Positions 22,835 to 34,346 of a DNA stretch of 64,000 nt are shown piece by piece; the first letter of the stretch is position 1; each line of letters opens with the position of its first letter. A program made the position numbers and the translations under genes. Location: positions 261,320 through 325,319 of the forward strand of contig BCKQ01000016.1 of assembly GCA_001600695.1 (NCBI GenBank), read 5' to 3'. The DNA comes from Ascoidea asiatica (Eukaryota > Ascomycota > Saccharomycetes > Ascoideales > Ascoideaceae). Under the pieces are notes generated by a model, which was not told where the DNA came from, made no database searches, and saw only the letters and a program-made list of their open reading frames with translations.

Positions 22835-25169
22835 CATTAAAAATACATTAACAACTTCCATATCAAATAACAATAATCAATTCAAAAACAGAAATTATAA
22901 TAAAAATGATCCATTTTTAAATCTAAATGATATTCCAATTTCAATCAAAAACAATTTAAATATTAATTTAGATGAAGATTTACGAATCTTTTTTTCAAAT
23001 CTTTATCTTTCAAAAAAAATGGCAAATCCAAATAATATATTCATTATTGATGATAACCAAAAAAATAATGGTGCTGTGTTTATAATTCCTGTATTAAATT
23101 CAACTTTAGATACCAATAATGAATTAAAAACAAGTAATTCAAAGAATAATAATAAAAATAATTTCAAAAAAAACTTATACCCAGATTCATTAATTGATAA
23201 ATCTTTAAATTATTTAATCAATAAAAGAAATTTCATTAAATCCTTCAATGATAATGAAGGAAAAAATAAAGATGATAATCAAAAGATAAATGACAATAAC
23301 AATAACATTGATAATAATAATAATAATGAAGGTAATAATAATAATAATGTAAAACTGAAAAAAGATTTGAATAAATCAGAGATTCCTTCTTTATTATCTT
23401 TATTTGTTGATGGCATTACTCCTTCAATTGAATTATTCAATTTACAAAAATTATACCCAGATTTATTAAACAATTATCTCAAATCAAAATCAGATAATTC
23501 TAAATCATCAGATTCAAATAATAATGATAAAGAAAATGATAATAAGAATAAAGAAAATGATAATGAAAATATTTTTGATTTAAATTCTAATTCATTTAAA
23601 TTTATTCCTAATCCAAGATCATTATCAACTTCATCAAAAGATTTAAAAAAAATTGATTTAACTAATTCAGATTTTGAATTTCCATTATCAATTAATTCTA
23701 TTAAACAAAATTTTAATCCTATAGTTTTAAAAAATATTGAATTACAATTATCTTTATTAGAAAAAATAGAGAATAATGAATTAATTGATATTAATGAATT
23801 AAATTTAAATTTTCCAAAATATTTTCAAGAACCATTATTAAAAGATTTAAATAAATTTTATTCTTCAATTCATTTTGATTGGAGATTTTTTAATGGAATT
23901 CAAATGACACCAAATGAACATTCATTTATTTTACATAATTTAATTAGATCATGGTTTAAATTTGCAAATATTTTAAATTTAAAAACATGGTTATCTCATG
24001 GTTCATTAATTGGTTGGTATTGGAATGGATTAAATTTACCTTGGGATACAGATATTGATATTCAAATAAGTTTTAAAGATTTATTAAAATTAGTTAATTT
24101 AAATTATAATAATACTTTAATTTATGATTTATCAAATGATTTATATATGAATGAATCAATAAAATTAAATTCCAATTTTGATATTGGATCAACATCATAT
24201 TTCTTAGATATTAATCCAAATTTTATTTTAAATAATTATAATAATATTAATAATGATTTATTAAATAAGAATAATATAATTGATGCAAGATTTATTGATA
24301 CAAAAACAGGATTATATATTGATATTACTGCAATTTCATTTAATAATAATATTCAAATAAATAATAATAAAAATAATAATAAAAATAATAATAATAAAAA
24401 TAAATTATCAATATTTGATAAAAATGATTTATTAACAACAATTTTACCAAAAGAATTAAAAAAAATTAATAAAATTGATACATTTTTATTTTCATATGAT
24501 TATCAAAAGAAAAATAATAATGAATTTAATAATGAATTAAATATAAATAAAGAATTAAAAAATTTAAAGAAAAAATTGGTAGAAAATGAAGAATTAAAAA
24601 AAAAATATGAGATTGAATTAGAAAATTTATATTTAAAAGCAGAAAAAATTCAATTATCAAAAAATTTACCAATAATTTCATGTAAAAATAATCATTTTTA
24701 TAAAATGGAAGATTTATCACCATTAATTCCAACAATTTTTGAAGGTATTATTTCTTATATACCTTTTAATTATAAATATATTCTTGAAAAAGAGTATAGA
24801 TCAATAAATCCATTAATTAATAAAGATTTAGAAAATTATGAATTTAAAGATGAAATTTTAAATCTTTGGTTACCTAAGATTAAATGTAAAGAATTTTCAG
24901 AAGAAGAATGTTTAAATAAAAAAATCAGTGTTTATAGAGAATTCATTAGAACTTCAGATTTAACTAAAATGCATAAAAAAGAAATGAAATATTATCAAGA
25001 TGATAAACTGAAACTGAATGGAATTAATATTGACAATGAGAATAATGAAATTAAAATAGAAACTGTAAATGTAAATGAAAATGAATTCAAAAATTATCCA
25101 TATAAATTAACAGATGAAATTCCATGTTTTAGGTATGACCCATGGATTGCAAAACTTTCTCAAAATTAA
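21975..25169 (+). CDS. MNN4-type mannosylphosphorylation protein, LicD domain
   Basis: This is a predicted type II Golgi membrane protein acting in addition of mannosylphosphate to cell-wall N-glycans. A single membrane segment (about residues 28-47, IIQFILIFTLIFLIISLY) follows a short cytosolic tail. A (KEKE)n/(DKDK)n stretch and Asn runs come next. The LicD-type domain lies at about residues 632-930. It includes HFDWRFFNGIQMTPNEHSF, LKTWLSHGSLIGWYWNG and the metal-binding style WDTDIDIQIS. DARFIDTKTGLYIDITA and FEGIISYIPFNYKYILEKEY follow. These blocks match the Mnn4/Mnn14 family. Paralogues are common in yeasts, so I do not fix the exact orthologue. It stands alone between long intergenic regions. 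Confidence 0.85.
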
Positions 25170-26047
25170 AAATAAACAAACATGTCCAAGATCAAAAATT
25201 ATCATTTATCAACTACAAAAAAACAACCCTTATATAACCAGAAAATAATTCTGGATTCTTCAATTCTTTAAAATTTCTCCTCAAGAAATTGTAATGTGTA
25301 ATGTGTAATGTGTATATTACTTTTTCCCATTTTATATTTCTTTATGACTTTTATTTTTTATGGTTTCAAATATTAACTAACATAGCTTTTTAAACTTATT
25401 ATTATTATTATTATTCTTCTTCTTCTTCAAATATCCTTTTCGTTCTTTAATTCCAAATGTGAATAATATGTTTTCTGTATTTATATATGTTTTTTCGAAT
25501 AAATATCATTTTATTCTTATTAAAGTGATTATGAAATAGTCAATTTTAAAGATGTTTGCAACATGGTTTTACCCAACTAATTATAAGCCAACGGCCATTT
25601 TAGAGGATTTAGGAATATGATGCTACGAATTATCTGGCTGAGCTCAATCTCAGTATCAATAAAGATACAAAAGAGAACTCAAAACCAACTCGCTTGATAA
25701 ACAATTTGTCAACTGAGCACCCCTGTTTCAATTCAAATACCAATAAAGAGATATCTGAAAACAAAATTTAAGAACAGCTCAACCTCTGAGTAAACAAAAG
25801 GACCAGCTCTCAAACTCCAATTTAAACTGCCTCACGAAAGTCGATCTGCTACCAAAACTTACTACAGAACAAATAAAACCAAAGTTAAACCTGCCCTGAG
25901 GGTTAAAATAACACAAATTGATAATGACTCTAAAAAGAAGAAATCAAAAACAAAGTAAAAACATGAAATTTCAGTCTTCTTTTATATCTCTGCAACACAA
26001 ACCGAAAAAAATAAATAAAATGAAAAAAAAAACAATATTTTATTTAC
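25170..26047. other. Intergenic with possible decayed coding segment
   Basis: The first 380 bp are AT-rich with a (GTAATGT)-type repeat near 25290 and an ATT/TTC microsatellite near 25400-25430. Bases about 25600-25960 have a more balanced composition and are described separately. No intact gene is seen. Confidence 0.45.
25604..25900 (+). pseudogene. Possible gene relic (weak)
   Basis: After an in-frame stop at about 25606-25608, a frame stays open for about 53 codons (EYDATNYLAELNLSINKD onward). A +1-shifted frame then stays open for about 43 codons (RTAQPLSKQKDQLSNSNLN onward). Composition is more balanced than in surrounding intergenic DNA. I recognise no family, and the alternative is a non-coding GC-richer promoter island like those elsewhere in the window. 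Confidence 0.22.
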
Positions 26048-26263
26048 GTGGCTGACATAATCCGTCGGTTTCCGTACCCGGTTAAATTCAAATCTTTTTT
26101 AGGTCTCGAAATCGAAGCAGTCGAAGAAGAAGAAGAAGAAGAAGAAGAAGATGAAGATGGTGATGGTGATGAAGATGGTGAAGAAGATGAGAAACAAGTT
26201 ATTACATTTAATCTTTTTAGTGCTAGTTGTGGAGAAGTGAAAGAGGTTGTAGCCATAGACTAA
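26048..26263 (+). other. Upstream open frame of URA5
   Basis: This 71-codon frame starts with MADIIRRFPYPVKF and contains an acidic run from a GAA repeat. It ends 16 bp before the URA5 ATG. No family is recognised. If the mRNA leader is long it would act as a uORF. If transcription starts downstream it is simply promoter. A CGG-N3-CCG motif at 26066-26074 is of the kind bound by zinc-cluster regulators. Confidence 0.3.
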
Positions 26264-26267
26264 CTAG

Positions 26268-26966
<699 letters not shown>

Positions 26967-27525
26967 AATAACAGAAATCGCAATATTTTCAATTATATAT
27001 ACTATATATATATATATATATTCATACATACATTCTGATAATTAGACATATTTTTTTTTTATATAAAACCTTCAGCAAATTCTGTAGCGTTTTTACAAAA
27101 TAATATTCTTTGAGCTTTGATTTTTAATTTTTAGGGAATTTTATCAATTTGTTTATTATAACTTCTTTGAAACGAAGAAAAAAAAATTAAGAAAAGAGAA
27201 GAGAAGAAAATAAAGTAAAGTAAAGTAAAGTAAAGTAGAAACATTAGGAGAGAAAAAAATCAGAAATAAGTAAAAAGATGGAGCTTTTAAGTAAGAAAAA
27301 AAAATTGCACCAAGAAATTTACATAAAATACTTACATACAATATATACGAACTTTCATTTAAACTTCGAAAATAAACATACAAATAAACAACAAAAACAA
27401 ACAAACAACAAAAATTATTATTTCAATAACCAATTAGACAGCCATTAAGTTTACAAACTGTACCAAGCAAGATAAAATTAAATAAAAATAAATCGAGTAC
27501 ATAACATAGCAGCTAATAACTATAT
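26967..27525. other. Intergenic URA5/GBP2, convergent
   Basis: This is the 3' flank of both genes. It holds TA repeats (about 27000-27020) and an AAAGT pentamer array at about 27209-27236. No coding region is supported. Confidence 0.6.
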
Positions 27526-29392
27526 TTACATTTCAGTATCATTTACTTCAGGTTCAGGATCAGGTTCAGTTACCGGTTCAAGGTCAGCATCTGGCTCAAC
27601 CTTTGTTTCTTCGGTAGCAGGAGCTTCTTCTGTAACTACAGTATCTGTATCGGCAATTGGAGAAGATTCAGTTGTAGCTTCAGGTTCTGAAACAATTGGT
27701 ACATTACTAGATGGAACAGCTGGAGGAGGTACCTCTCCACCTGGAAGTTTAGCAAATGAAATACGTAATTCACGTTTACCATATTCAAATCCATCTAATC
27801 TTTCGGTTGCAGCAACAGCATCTTCTTGAGATTCAAATCTAACAACAGCAGAACCATTAGATCTACCAGTACTATCAAATTGAATTTCAGCTATATCAAC
27901 TCTACCAAGAGTTTCAAATAAATCATATAAATCATCATTTGTAGTTGACCATGGTAAATTAGAAACAAAAATTGTAGAACTTTCAACACCATTACCTTTA
28001 ACACCTTCAGAAAAATCACTATTAACCTTAGGTTTTGGACTACGAGTACGAGATCTAACTTCTTTAGTTTCTGTAGGTTCAACAGCATTATACTTACTTG
28101 CACGAACATCTAATTGTCTTCCATCCCAATCATCACCATTAAAACGTTCAATAGCTTTATCAGCTTCTTCTTTAGTTGCAAAACTAACAGTACCAAAACC
28201 CTTTGAACGACCTTTGAAATCTTCTTTTACATCAGCTCTTGTAACTTCACCACATTCACGAAATCTATCTTTAAGATCTTGCCAAGTAACTCTAAATGGT
28301 AAATTTGCAACAAAAATTTCAATACCTGGTGGACCACGAGTTTCACGACGTTCAAATTTATCTCTACCTCTATCACGATCAAATCTACTTTCTCTTCCAC
28401 CATAACGATCATTTCCACCATATCTATCATCTCTTTCTCTATCTCTACCACCATAACGATCACTTCCACCATATCTATCACGACCAGAATCACGTTTTTC
28501 CGGAGGAGGATTATCTTCTCTAACAAAAATTTCACGACCTAAGAAAGTAGTATGATTATATTTATCAATAGCTTTTTGAACATCTTCTTGAGTTGAGAAT
28601 TCAACAGTTCCCATACCTCTTGAACGACCATGAGAGGTAACAATATCAGCTCTTGCAACATCACCAACTTAAACAACAAATTAAAAAAAAAAGAAAAATT
28701 CGAAAATTACATGTTAGCAACTTCATTAAAAAACAAAGATAAAGTTTATAAGCAAGACAAAAAAAATCAAACAAACAAACAAACCACATCTTATCTTATT
28801 TTATCTTATCATATCATATCAAATCATATCATATTCTATCATCATGAATCAATCAACAAGTGTTATAATTTTAAATATCTACAAACTCCATACTCATTCT
28901 TTAATACTTTTTATAACTTTAAATTACTATCTTTTTTTTTTCTATTCTCAAACTTTCTTTAGTTTCAACATTTATCTTATATGAGCTTAACTTGACATAT
29001 CATTTTTTCTATTAAATTAGGTTACTTATGTTCCAATTTAATAATAAAACAAATAATAAAACAAATTTAAATTTAACTTTATACTGACATGGAAACTTGA
29101 CGACAATAGCACAATAAAACAAGAATTAAAATAAAAAAGGGCAAAAATGCAAATAGCATAACAAAACAGAACAAAACAAAACAGAACAAATGTAAACTAA
29201 AAGCAAAAAATTAAAAGATAATATTAAAGCCCTTACAAAACCCAATTAACCTATATCTAGTAAATTCAGATAACAAATAACAAACAAATAATTAAGCAAA
29301 TGTCAAACAAATGTTAAAAAAATTAGATATTTAAAATTAATTAAATATTTAATTAAAGAATTTAAATGAGAGGGGGTAGAAAAAAAAAAAAC

Positions 29393-29430
<38 letters not shown>

Positions 29431-30281
29431 AAAGAAAATAAACAGAAATAAAATGGGAAATAAAAAAAAAATGAAGTGCAAATGAATTAATAGTCCAAGT
29501 TATCAATATATATAATAATAATATATATAAAGTGATAATATAAAATAGAAGATGATTGGATTGAATAAGTTAATTTTGAATTAAATAAAATATAATGAAT
29601 TGAATTGAATTGAATTGAATTGAATTGAAGTCAATTGAAGTGAAGTGAAGTGAAATGAAATGAATTAGAAAGAAAATAGAGTGAAAAAATACATACCTTG
29701 TTTAAAATGATCTTCTAATTGTTGATAATCACAATGGAAAGGTAAATTACCAATAAAAATACTTTTTGAATAATTTCTATTTGATTTATCAGCAAATAAA
29801 CCAAATTTTGAAGCAGGAGGAGGAGGTCTTCTATCATAACTTCCTCTATCTCTATCTCTTCCATAAGAACCTCTTGAATCTCTTGAATCTCTGTCTCTAT
29901 TATAGGAACTTCTTGAATCTCTGTCTCTGTGATAGCCACCTCTTGAGTCTCTTGAGTCTCTGTCTCTATTATAAGAGCTTCTTGAATCTCTGTCTCTATT
30001 GAAACCTCCTCTTGAATCTCTTGTATCCCTAGAATCTCTGTCTCTTGGATAACCTCTACTAGGTCTATCTCTTCTATCATAGTCTCTTCCTTTATCATAA
30101 GAGCTTCTTCTGACTGGAGAACGAGAACGATCACGATCCTATAAGTAAAAAAAATAAAAGAAATAAAGAGAGTTAGTAATATGAATTTTATGAATTGATA
30201 AATGGGAAATCCAAAGTGGCAAAACTTCATTTAAGTACATACATCCCTAGAATAGTCGTCAATATCCATAGCTTCAGACAT
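27526..30281 (-). CDS. GBP2: Spliced SR-like mRNA export protein, Gbp2/Hrb1 type
   Basis: This is a three-RRM shuttling mRNA-binding protein that couples splicing quality control to export with TREX. I reconstruct three exons: 30281-30243 (MSEAMDIDDYSRD), 30138-29697 and 28667-27526. The reading frame is continuous across both joins and gives 540 residues. Exon 2 carries an RS/RD-rich N-terminus (DRDSRSSYNR repeats) and the first RRM (KSIFIGNLPFHCDYQQLEDHF). RRM1 is completed across the second intron by VGDVARADIVTSHGRSRGMG. A DRYGG-rich linker, RRM2 (IEIFVANLPFRVTWQDLKDRF), RRM3 (TIFVSNLPWSTTNDDLYDLF) and a Pro/Glu-rich tail follow. It is the unduplicated counterpart of the S. cerevisiae GBP2/HRB1 pair. 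Confidence 0.93.
28668..29696 (-). other. Intron 2 of GBP2/HRB1, 1029 bp
   Basis: The donor GTATGT lies at 29696-29691. The acceptor AG lies at 28669-28668. A TGCTAAC branch-point match lies at 28713-28719. Splicing after AAACAAG restores KQVGDVARAD inside RRM1. The intron contains an AAT array (about 29393-29428). It also contains a pentamer array drifting from GAATT through GAAGT to GAAAT (about 29594-29662) close to the donor. It is very long for a yeast intron. Confidence 0.88.
30139..30242 (-). other. Intron 1 of GBP2/HRB1, 104 bp
   Basis: The donor GTATGT starts at 30242. The canonical TACTAAC branch point is at 30178-30172. The acceptor TATAG ends at 30139. It joins codon 13 (Asp, GAT) to GATCGTGATCGT in phase 0. 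Confidence 0.93.
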
Positions 30282-31336
30282 GATTAAATAAAAAATTGAT
30301 TGATTGATTGATTCTATAGCAATTAGTTTTACCTTCTTTTGAATATTTGATTATTTGATATTGGAATTAAGCAGAATAATAATAATAATAATAACAATAA
30401 CAATAACAATAACAATAACAATAAGAAGTCAAATATGATTATGAATATGAATGTGAATGGGAATATATGAAAGTGGTTTGGGTTGTAAACAGTGAGTTGA
30501 ATTTAAATGTTACTATCAAAGCGCAGTCCTTGCACAAGAATCCGCTCGAAAAGTGAAATTGGAGTGAAAAACCTTTTTTGAGCTTGCCCAAACGAAGGTT
30601 TACACCGGGGTCCAGTCACATGCTCTACGGGGGTCTGTTTCTTGCTTTTGTTTTCTTGTCTCAGGCGCGTTTCACGTGGTCGAGCCGTGTCACATGATAT
30701 CCACTTAGCTGGTCTCCGGCGCATCACATGATTTCTGATACTTCTTTGCTGCTATGCCCTAAATAAATGTATTCTTCTTCAATCTCAAATTCTCTCCAAC
30801 TTCTCAATGAAAATTTTCAAATGTGTTTCATATAAATACAGAGAGAGGTAAATATTTCTTTTTATTAACAATATATAGATCGAATTATGATATCAATATT
30901 GTTTTATATCTAACACAATCTTTAATGAATTGTGACAGATAATATGTTATCTCCTTTTTTTAGTTCAATTATGTTTCTTTGATCTATTTCTTTTTCCAAT
31001 TGGTATGTTTCTTATTCAAAAAATTATCTATATTAAATGTTTTATGGTATTGTGAAGTTTGAAAAATAATGTTTAAGTGATGATAAATTGTGCATAGTTC
31101 AACCAAAGACTACTATCTTATGACGACAAATACTCCATCGAAATTAGTCTTTCACCCCTATCTGATTTATAAAATATTATCAAATTTCAATTTTTATTTC
31201 AATTTCTATATTAATTAATCTCAATCAAATCATTTGACTTACAATTTACTAACTAAATTATTTTATCTATTTTTTTCAGATTTGTTTATTATTATTTAGT
31301 ATATAGTTTCTAATATAAAGTCTTTTAATAAAAATT
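30282..31336. promoter_or_regulatory. GBP2 promoter region with E-box cluster
   Basis: An AAC/AAT microsatellite lies at about 30376-30423. A GC-richer island at about 30515-30735 holds four TCACRTG motifs in the same orientation: 30616-30622, 30672-30678 (the CACGTG version), 30690-30696 and 30724-30730. They fall within 115 bp, about 335-450 bp upstream of the GBP2 ATG. The remainder to 31336 is AT-rich 3' flank of the FIG1-like gene with no coding signal. Confidence 0.6.
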
Positions 31337-32182
31337 TTAAACTTTTGGTTCAATTATATCTAATTTATTTGTAATTTCTTTAAAATATAAAATTATTGAT
31401 AATATTGAATTTATTATACTAAATGTAAATGCTGTCCAAATTATACCTAAAGCTTTATTACCTTGTTTACCTTGAATAATATTTAAACTTGAAGGTTCAA
31501 CTAATTCAATTCCACTTTTTATTGAAATATGTACCCACATTGATCCAATACCCCAAATTAATGTAATAATTAATGATAAAATTAATGAAATTTTATTACT
31601 TTTATTTTTAAATGGTGCAAATGGTATACAATTATATATATGAATAATGAATATTAAACAATTTAAAATTATTGTAATTATTAAAATATATGGTTCAATA
31701 ACTTCTTCTGAAAATTTTAATCCAATTTTTATAATATCTAAAGTACCTGTTGTACCCTTTTTTGATGAATTATATAATGAAATTGCTGAATAATCAAGAT
31801 AATTTTTTAAATTTGAATTTATTGAACATATTGTTCCATTATTTGTTATAATTGTAGAACTATTATTACCATTTAAACTATAATTTTCTATACAAAAATT
31901 TAAATATCCTAATTTAATTTTAATATCTCCTGCATTTGTTGAATTTTTTTCTTCATAAGCTTCTTCAATTAATGTATATATTGAACTTGTTTTATTAAAT
32001 TCATATTCAATTAAATATATTGATGATAATGATTTATTATTCTTACTACATCCCGTTAATAAAAATGTTAATAAAAATATACTAATAAAAATTATTATTA
32101 TTGCAAAATATCTTGGTCCTTTTTTTAAAACTAATAATGATAACATCTTAATAACTTTTTTTAAATCTAATTTAATATACAC
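31337..32182 (-). CDS. FIG1: Fig1-like membrane protein (mating Ca2+ influx/fusion)
   Basis: Fig1 family proteins are four-span plasma-membrane proteins induced in mating that promote calcium influx and cell fusion. The 281 residues show a first membrane segment with a Cys (IIIIFISIFLLTFLLTGCS). An extracellular loop with several N-glycosylation sequons and the family-type LGYLNFCIENYSL follows. Three more segments follow: PYILIITIILNCLIFIIHIY, ISLILSLIITLIWGIGSMWV and LGIIWTAFTFSIINSILSII. Length agrees with S. cerevisiae Fig1 (298). Translation may instead start at the second Met (MLSLLVLKK, 32146). Identity rests on topology and the conserved loop, so other claudin-like fungal proteins remain possible. 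Confidence 0.75.
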   Translation of the reverse strand: MYIKLDLKKVIKMLSLLVLKKGPRYFAIIIIFISIFLLTFLLTGCSKNNKSLSSIYLIEYEFNKTSSIYTLIEEAYEEKNSTNAGDIKIKLGYLNFCIENYSLNGNNSSTIITNNGTICSINSNLKNYLDYSAISLYNSSKKGTTGTLDIIKIGLKFSEEVIEPYILIITIILNCLIFIIHIYNCIPFAPFKNKSNKISLILSLIITLIWGIGSMWVHISIKSGIELVEPSSLNIIQGKQGNKALGIIWTAFTFSIINSILSIILYFKEITNKLDIIEPKV

Positions 32183-32656
32183 TATATTTTTAATCTTAAA
32201 AGATCTCTATTCAATTTCAAATTCAAATCTATATGATTTCTTCTCTTTTATATATTTCAAATCCATTTTATTTTCAATATTCAAAAGAAACAGAAAATAC
32301 GATATATAAAAATCATACATTATAAACTTTTGAATTTGGTATTATAATTATATTAAATGATAAAATATTTCTATAAATATATGTTAAATTATATTAAAAT
32401 TCTTTAAATAATGATAAATTACAAATCCTGAAATGGGTTTTGAAACTTTTATTTAGGACAAACACCAATAATATTTAGGAACACATATTTTACTTACCCG
32501 GGCCTCGGTGTCCCATCCGGTTTCAAGACCCTTTAAATTCATTATTATCAATTTGAGTTTATTGTTTATTTATTATTAATATATTGCTTTAATTCAATAA
32601 TTCTAAAAGTAGAAAGTAAATTAATTAATCAATAAAGAATAACAAAATATAATAAT
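32183..32656. promoter_or_regulatory. Divergent FIG1-like/SGF29 promoter
   Basis: The region is AT-rich except for a short GC islet at about 32489-32530 with CCCGGGCC and an inverted CGG-N8-CCG pair. A TGAAAC sequence near 32440 is one base short of the pheromone response element. I do not regard that as evidence. Confidence 0.5.
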
Positions 32657-33949
32657 ATGGATTCAAATTTAGAAGATAAGTGGGATATTATAACTACAAC
32701 TTTACAGGATATATTTAATGCAAATCAAACAAATTCTTTTGATAAACTAAAATTACCAATAAATGATAAAAATGATTTAAAATCAAGTAAATTATCAATA
32801 AATAAATTAAATGATTTAAATTTTAAAATTGTTAGACATAAAGAAAATATTGAAAGATGTGAAAGATTATTAGATACTGTTATTGAAAATATTGAATTTT
32901 TAATTGATGCAAAAATCTCTTTTAATAATTCAAATTCTATAAATTCAAATTCAAATAATATTTCTTATTCAACTAATAGTACTAAAAGTACTAATAATCT
33001 AATTAACTCTATTAGTCCAATTCATTCAAATAATAATTCAAATAATTCAAATCATTTTCATGGATTTAATAATTCTAATTCCAATTCTAGTATTTCAAAT
33101 AAAAATCAATTTAAATTCAAAAATCATCAAAAATTACAAATCTCTCAGGATCCTGATTTTATAGATAATAATGAAAATAATAAAAATATCACTTCAAATA
33201 TCACTTCCAATACAAATCAATTTCATTCAAAATCAATGAGCCCATATTTTTCTTCTTCTTCTAATAATAATAATAATGAAAATATTGATAATATAACTTT
33301 TACATCAAATCAACTTAAGATTAAGTCCCTGAATAAATCTAGATCAAGATCAAAATCTCCTTTGAAAGATCAAAGAAATAATATTTCAAATAAAAGACAA
33401 CAATTACAACAAATTCCAAAAATTTCAGAAATTTCAGAAATTTCTCCAAATGATAATATTAATTTATCTGATTTTGAACCACAATTGAATAGAAAAGTTA
33501 AATTAAATAATAAAAAGGGTAAAAGTTATTTTAGTTCTTTATATAATGTTTCTGGTCCAATAATTTTAGGTTCTGAAGTTGTTTATAAATATAAAACTTC
33601 TATAGATCATGAATGGATTCAATGTGAAGTTATAAAAATTTTAGATCAAACTCATTTTAAAATTAGAGATCCAGAACCTGATAGTAATAATCATTGTCAA
33701 ACTTTTGATGTTAATTGGAAAGAAATTATTTTAATACCAAGTTTAAAAGATGTTTCCAATGGTTTAAAAAATTATCCACCAAGATCAAGAGTATTAGCAA
33801 GATATCCAGAAACTACAACTTTTTATCCAGCTGAAGTTATATCTTCTAAAAGAGATGGAACATGTAGATTGAAATTTGAAGGAGAAGAAGAAGAAGGTAA
33901 AGAAACTGAAGTTTTAAGAAGTTTAGTTTTACCTTTTCCTAAATTATGA
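32657..33949 (+). CDS. SGF29: SAGA subunit Sgf29, tandem Tudor
   Basis: Sgf29 reads H3K4 methylation for the SAGA histone acetyltransferase. The C-terminal 130 residues are a clear tandem Tudor: LGSEVVYKYKTSIDHEWIQC, the KIRDPEPDS block, then YPPRSRVLARYPETTTFYPA and KRDGTCRLKFEGEEE. The ending ETEVLRSLVLPFPKL is close to the S. cerevisiae protein. The N-terminus has a predicted coiled coil (FKIVRHKENIERCERLL). Between them lies about 170 residues of Asn/Ser-rich sequence, which explains 430 residues against 259 in S. cerevisiae. It is the chromosome III neighbour of GBP2 in S. cerevisiae. Confidence 0.95.
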   Translation: MDSNLEDKWDIITTTLQDIFNANQTNSFDKLKLPINDKNDLKSSKLSINKLNDLNFKIVRHKENIERCERLLDTVIENIEFLIDAKISFNNSNSINSNSNNISYSTNSTKSTNNLINSISPIHSNNNSNNSNHFHGFNNSNSNSSISNKNQFKFKNHQKLQISQDPDFIDNNENNKNITSNITSNTNQFHSKSMSPYFSSSSNNNNNENIDNITFTSNQLKIKSLNKSRSRSKSPLKDQRNNISNKRQQLQQIPKISEISEISPNDNINLSDFEPQLNRKVKLNNKKGKSYFSSLYNVSGPIILGSEVVYKYKTSIDHEWIQCEVIKILDQTHFKIRDPEPDSNNHCQTFDVNWKEIILIPSLKDVSNGLKNYPPRSRVLARYPETTTFYPAEVISSKRDGTCRLKFEGEEEEGKETEVLRSLVLPFPKL

Positions 33950-34346
33950 AATTATATAATAATATATATATTGTATATTCATAAAAATTAAATGAAGTGA
34001 AATGAAATAAAGTTAAAAGTTGAAGGTTACAAAAAAGAATTTAAAAAAAAAAAATTAATTACAGTGTAAAATGTATAATATAAGTATGTACTTTTTTTTT
34101 TTATATATATAAAATATCTGGAGAGATGGATATAAATAAACTACAAATTGTTATTTTATAAAGTATCATAGAATATATTTTTTATATATAAATTTGAGCA
34201 TAAATATTAATAATAATTAATGTAAGGTTTGTTATATAAGAGTCATAGGAATATTAAAAGTAGAAGAGGAAAAATAAAAAATGAGTTATGAATGAAGAAT
34301 AAAATAGAATAGAAGATTAAAGTTAAAAAAAAAAAAAAAAACATAT
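33950..34346. other. Intergenic SGF29/oxygenase-like, convergent
   Basis: This is AT-rich 3' flank of both genes with several poly-A/poly-T runs. Nothing coding is seen. Confidence 0.65.

Noticed and set aside
32436-32446. Pheromone response element upstream of the FIG1-like gene
   Set aside because: Only TGAAACT was found, not TGAAACA, and it is a single site.
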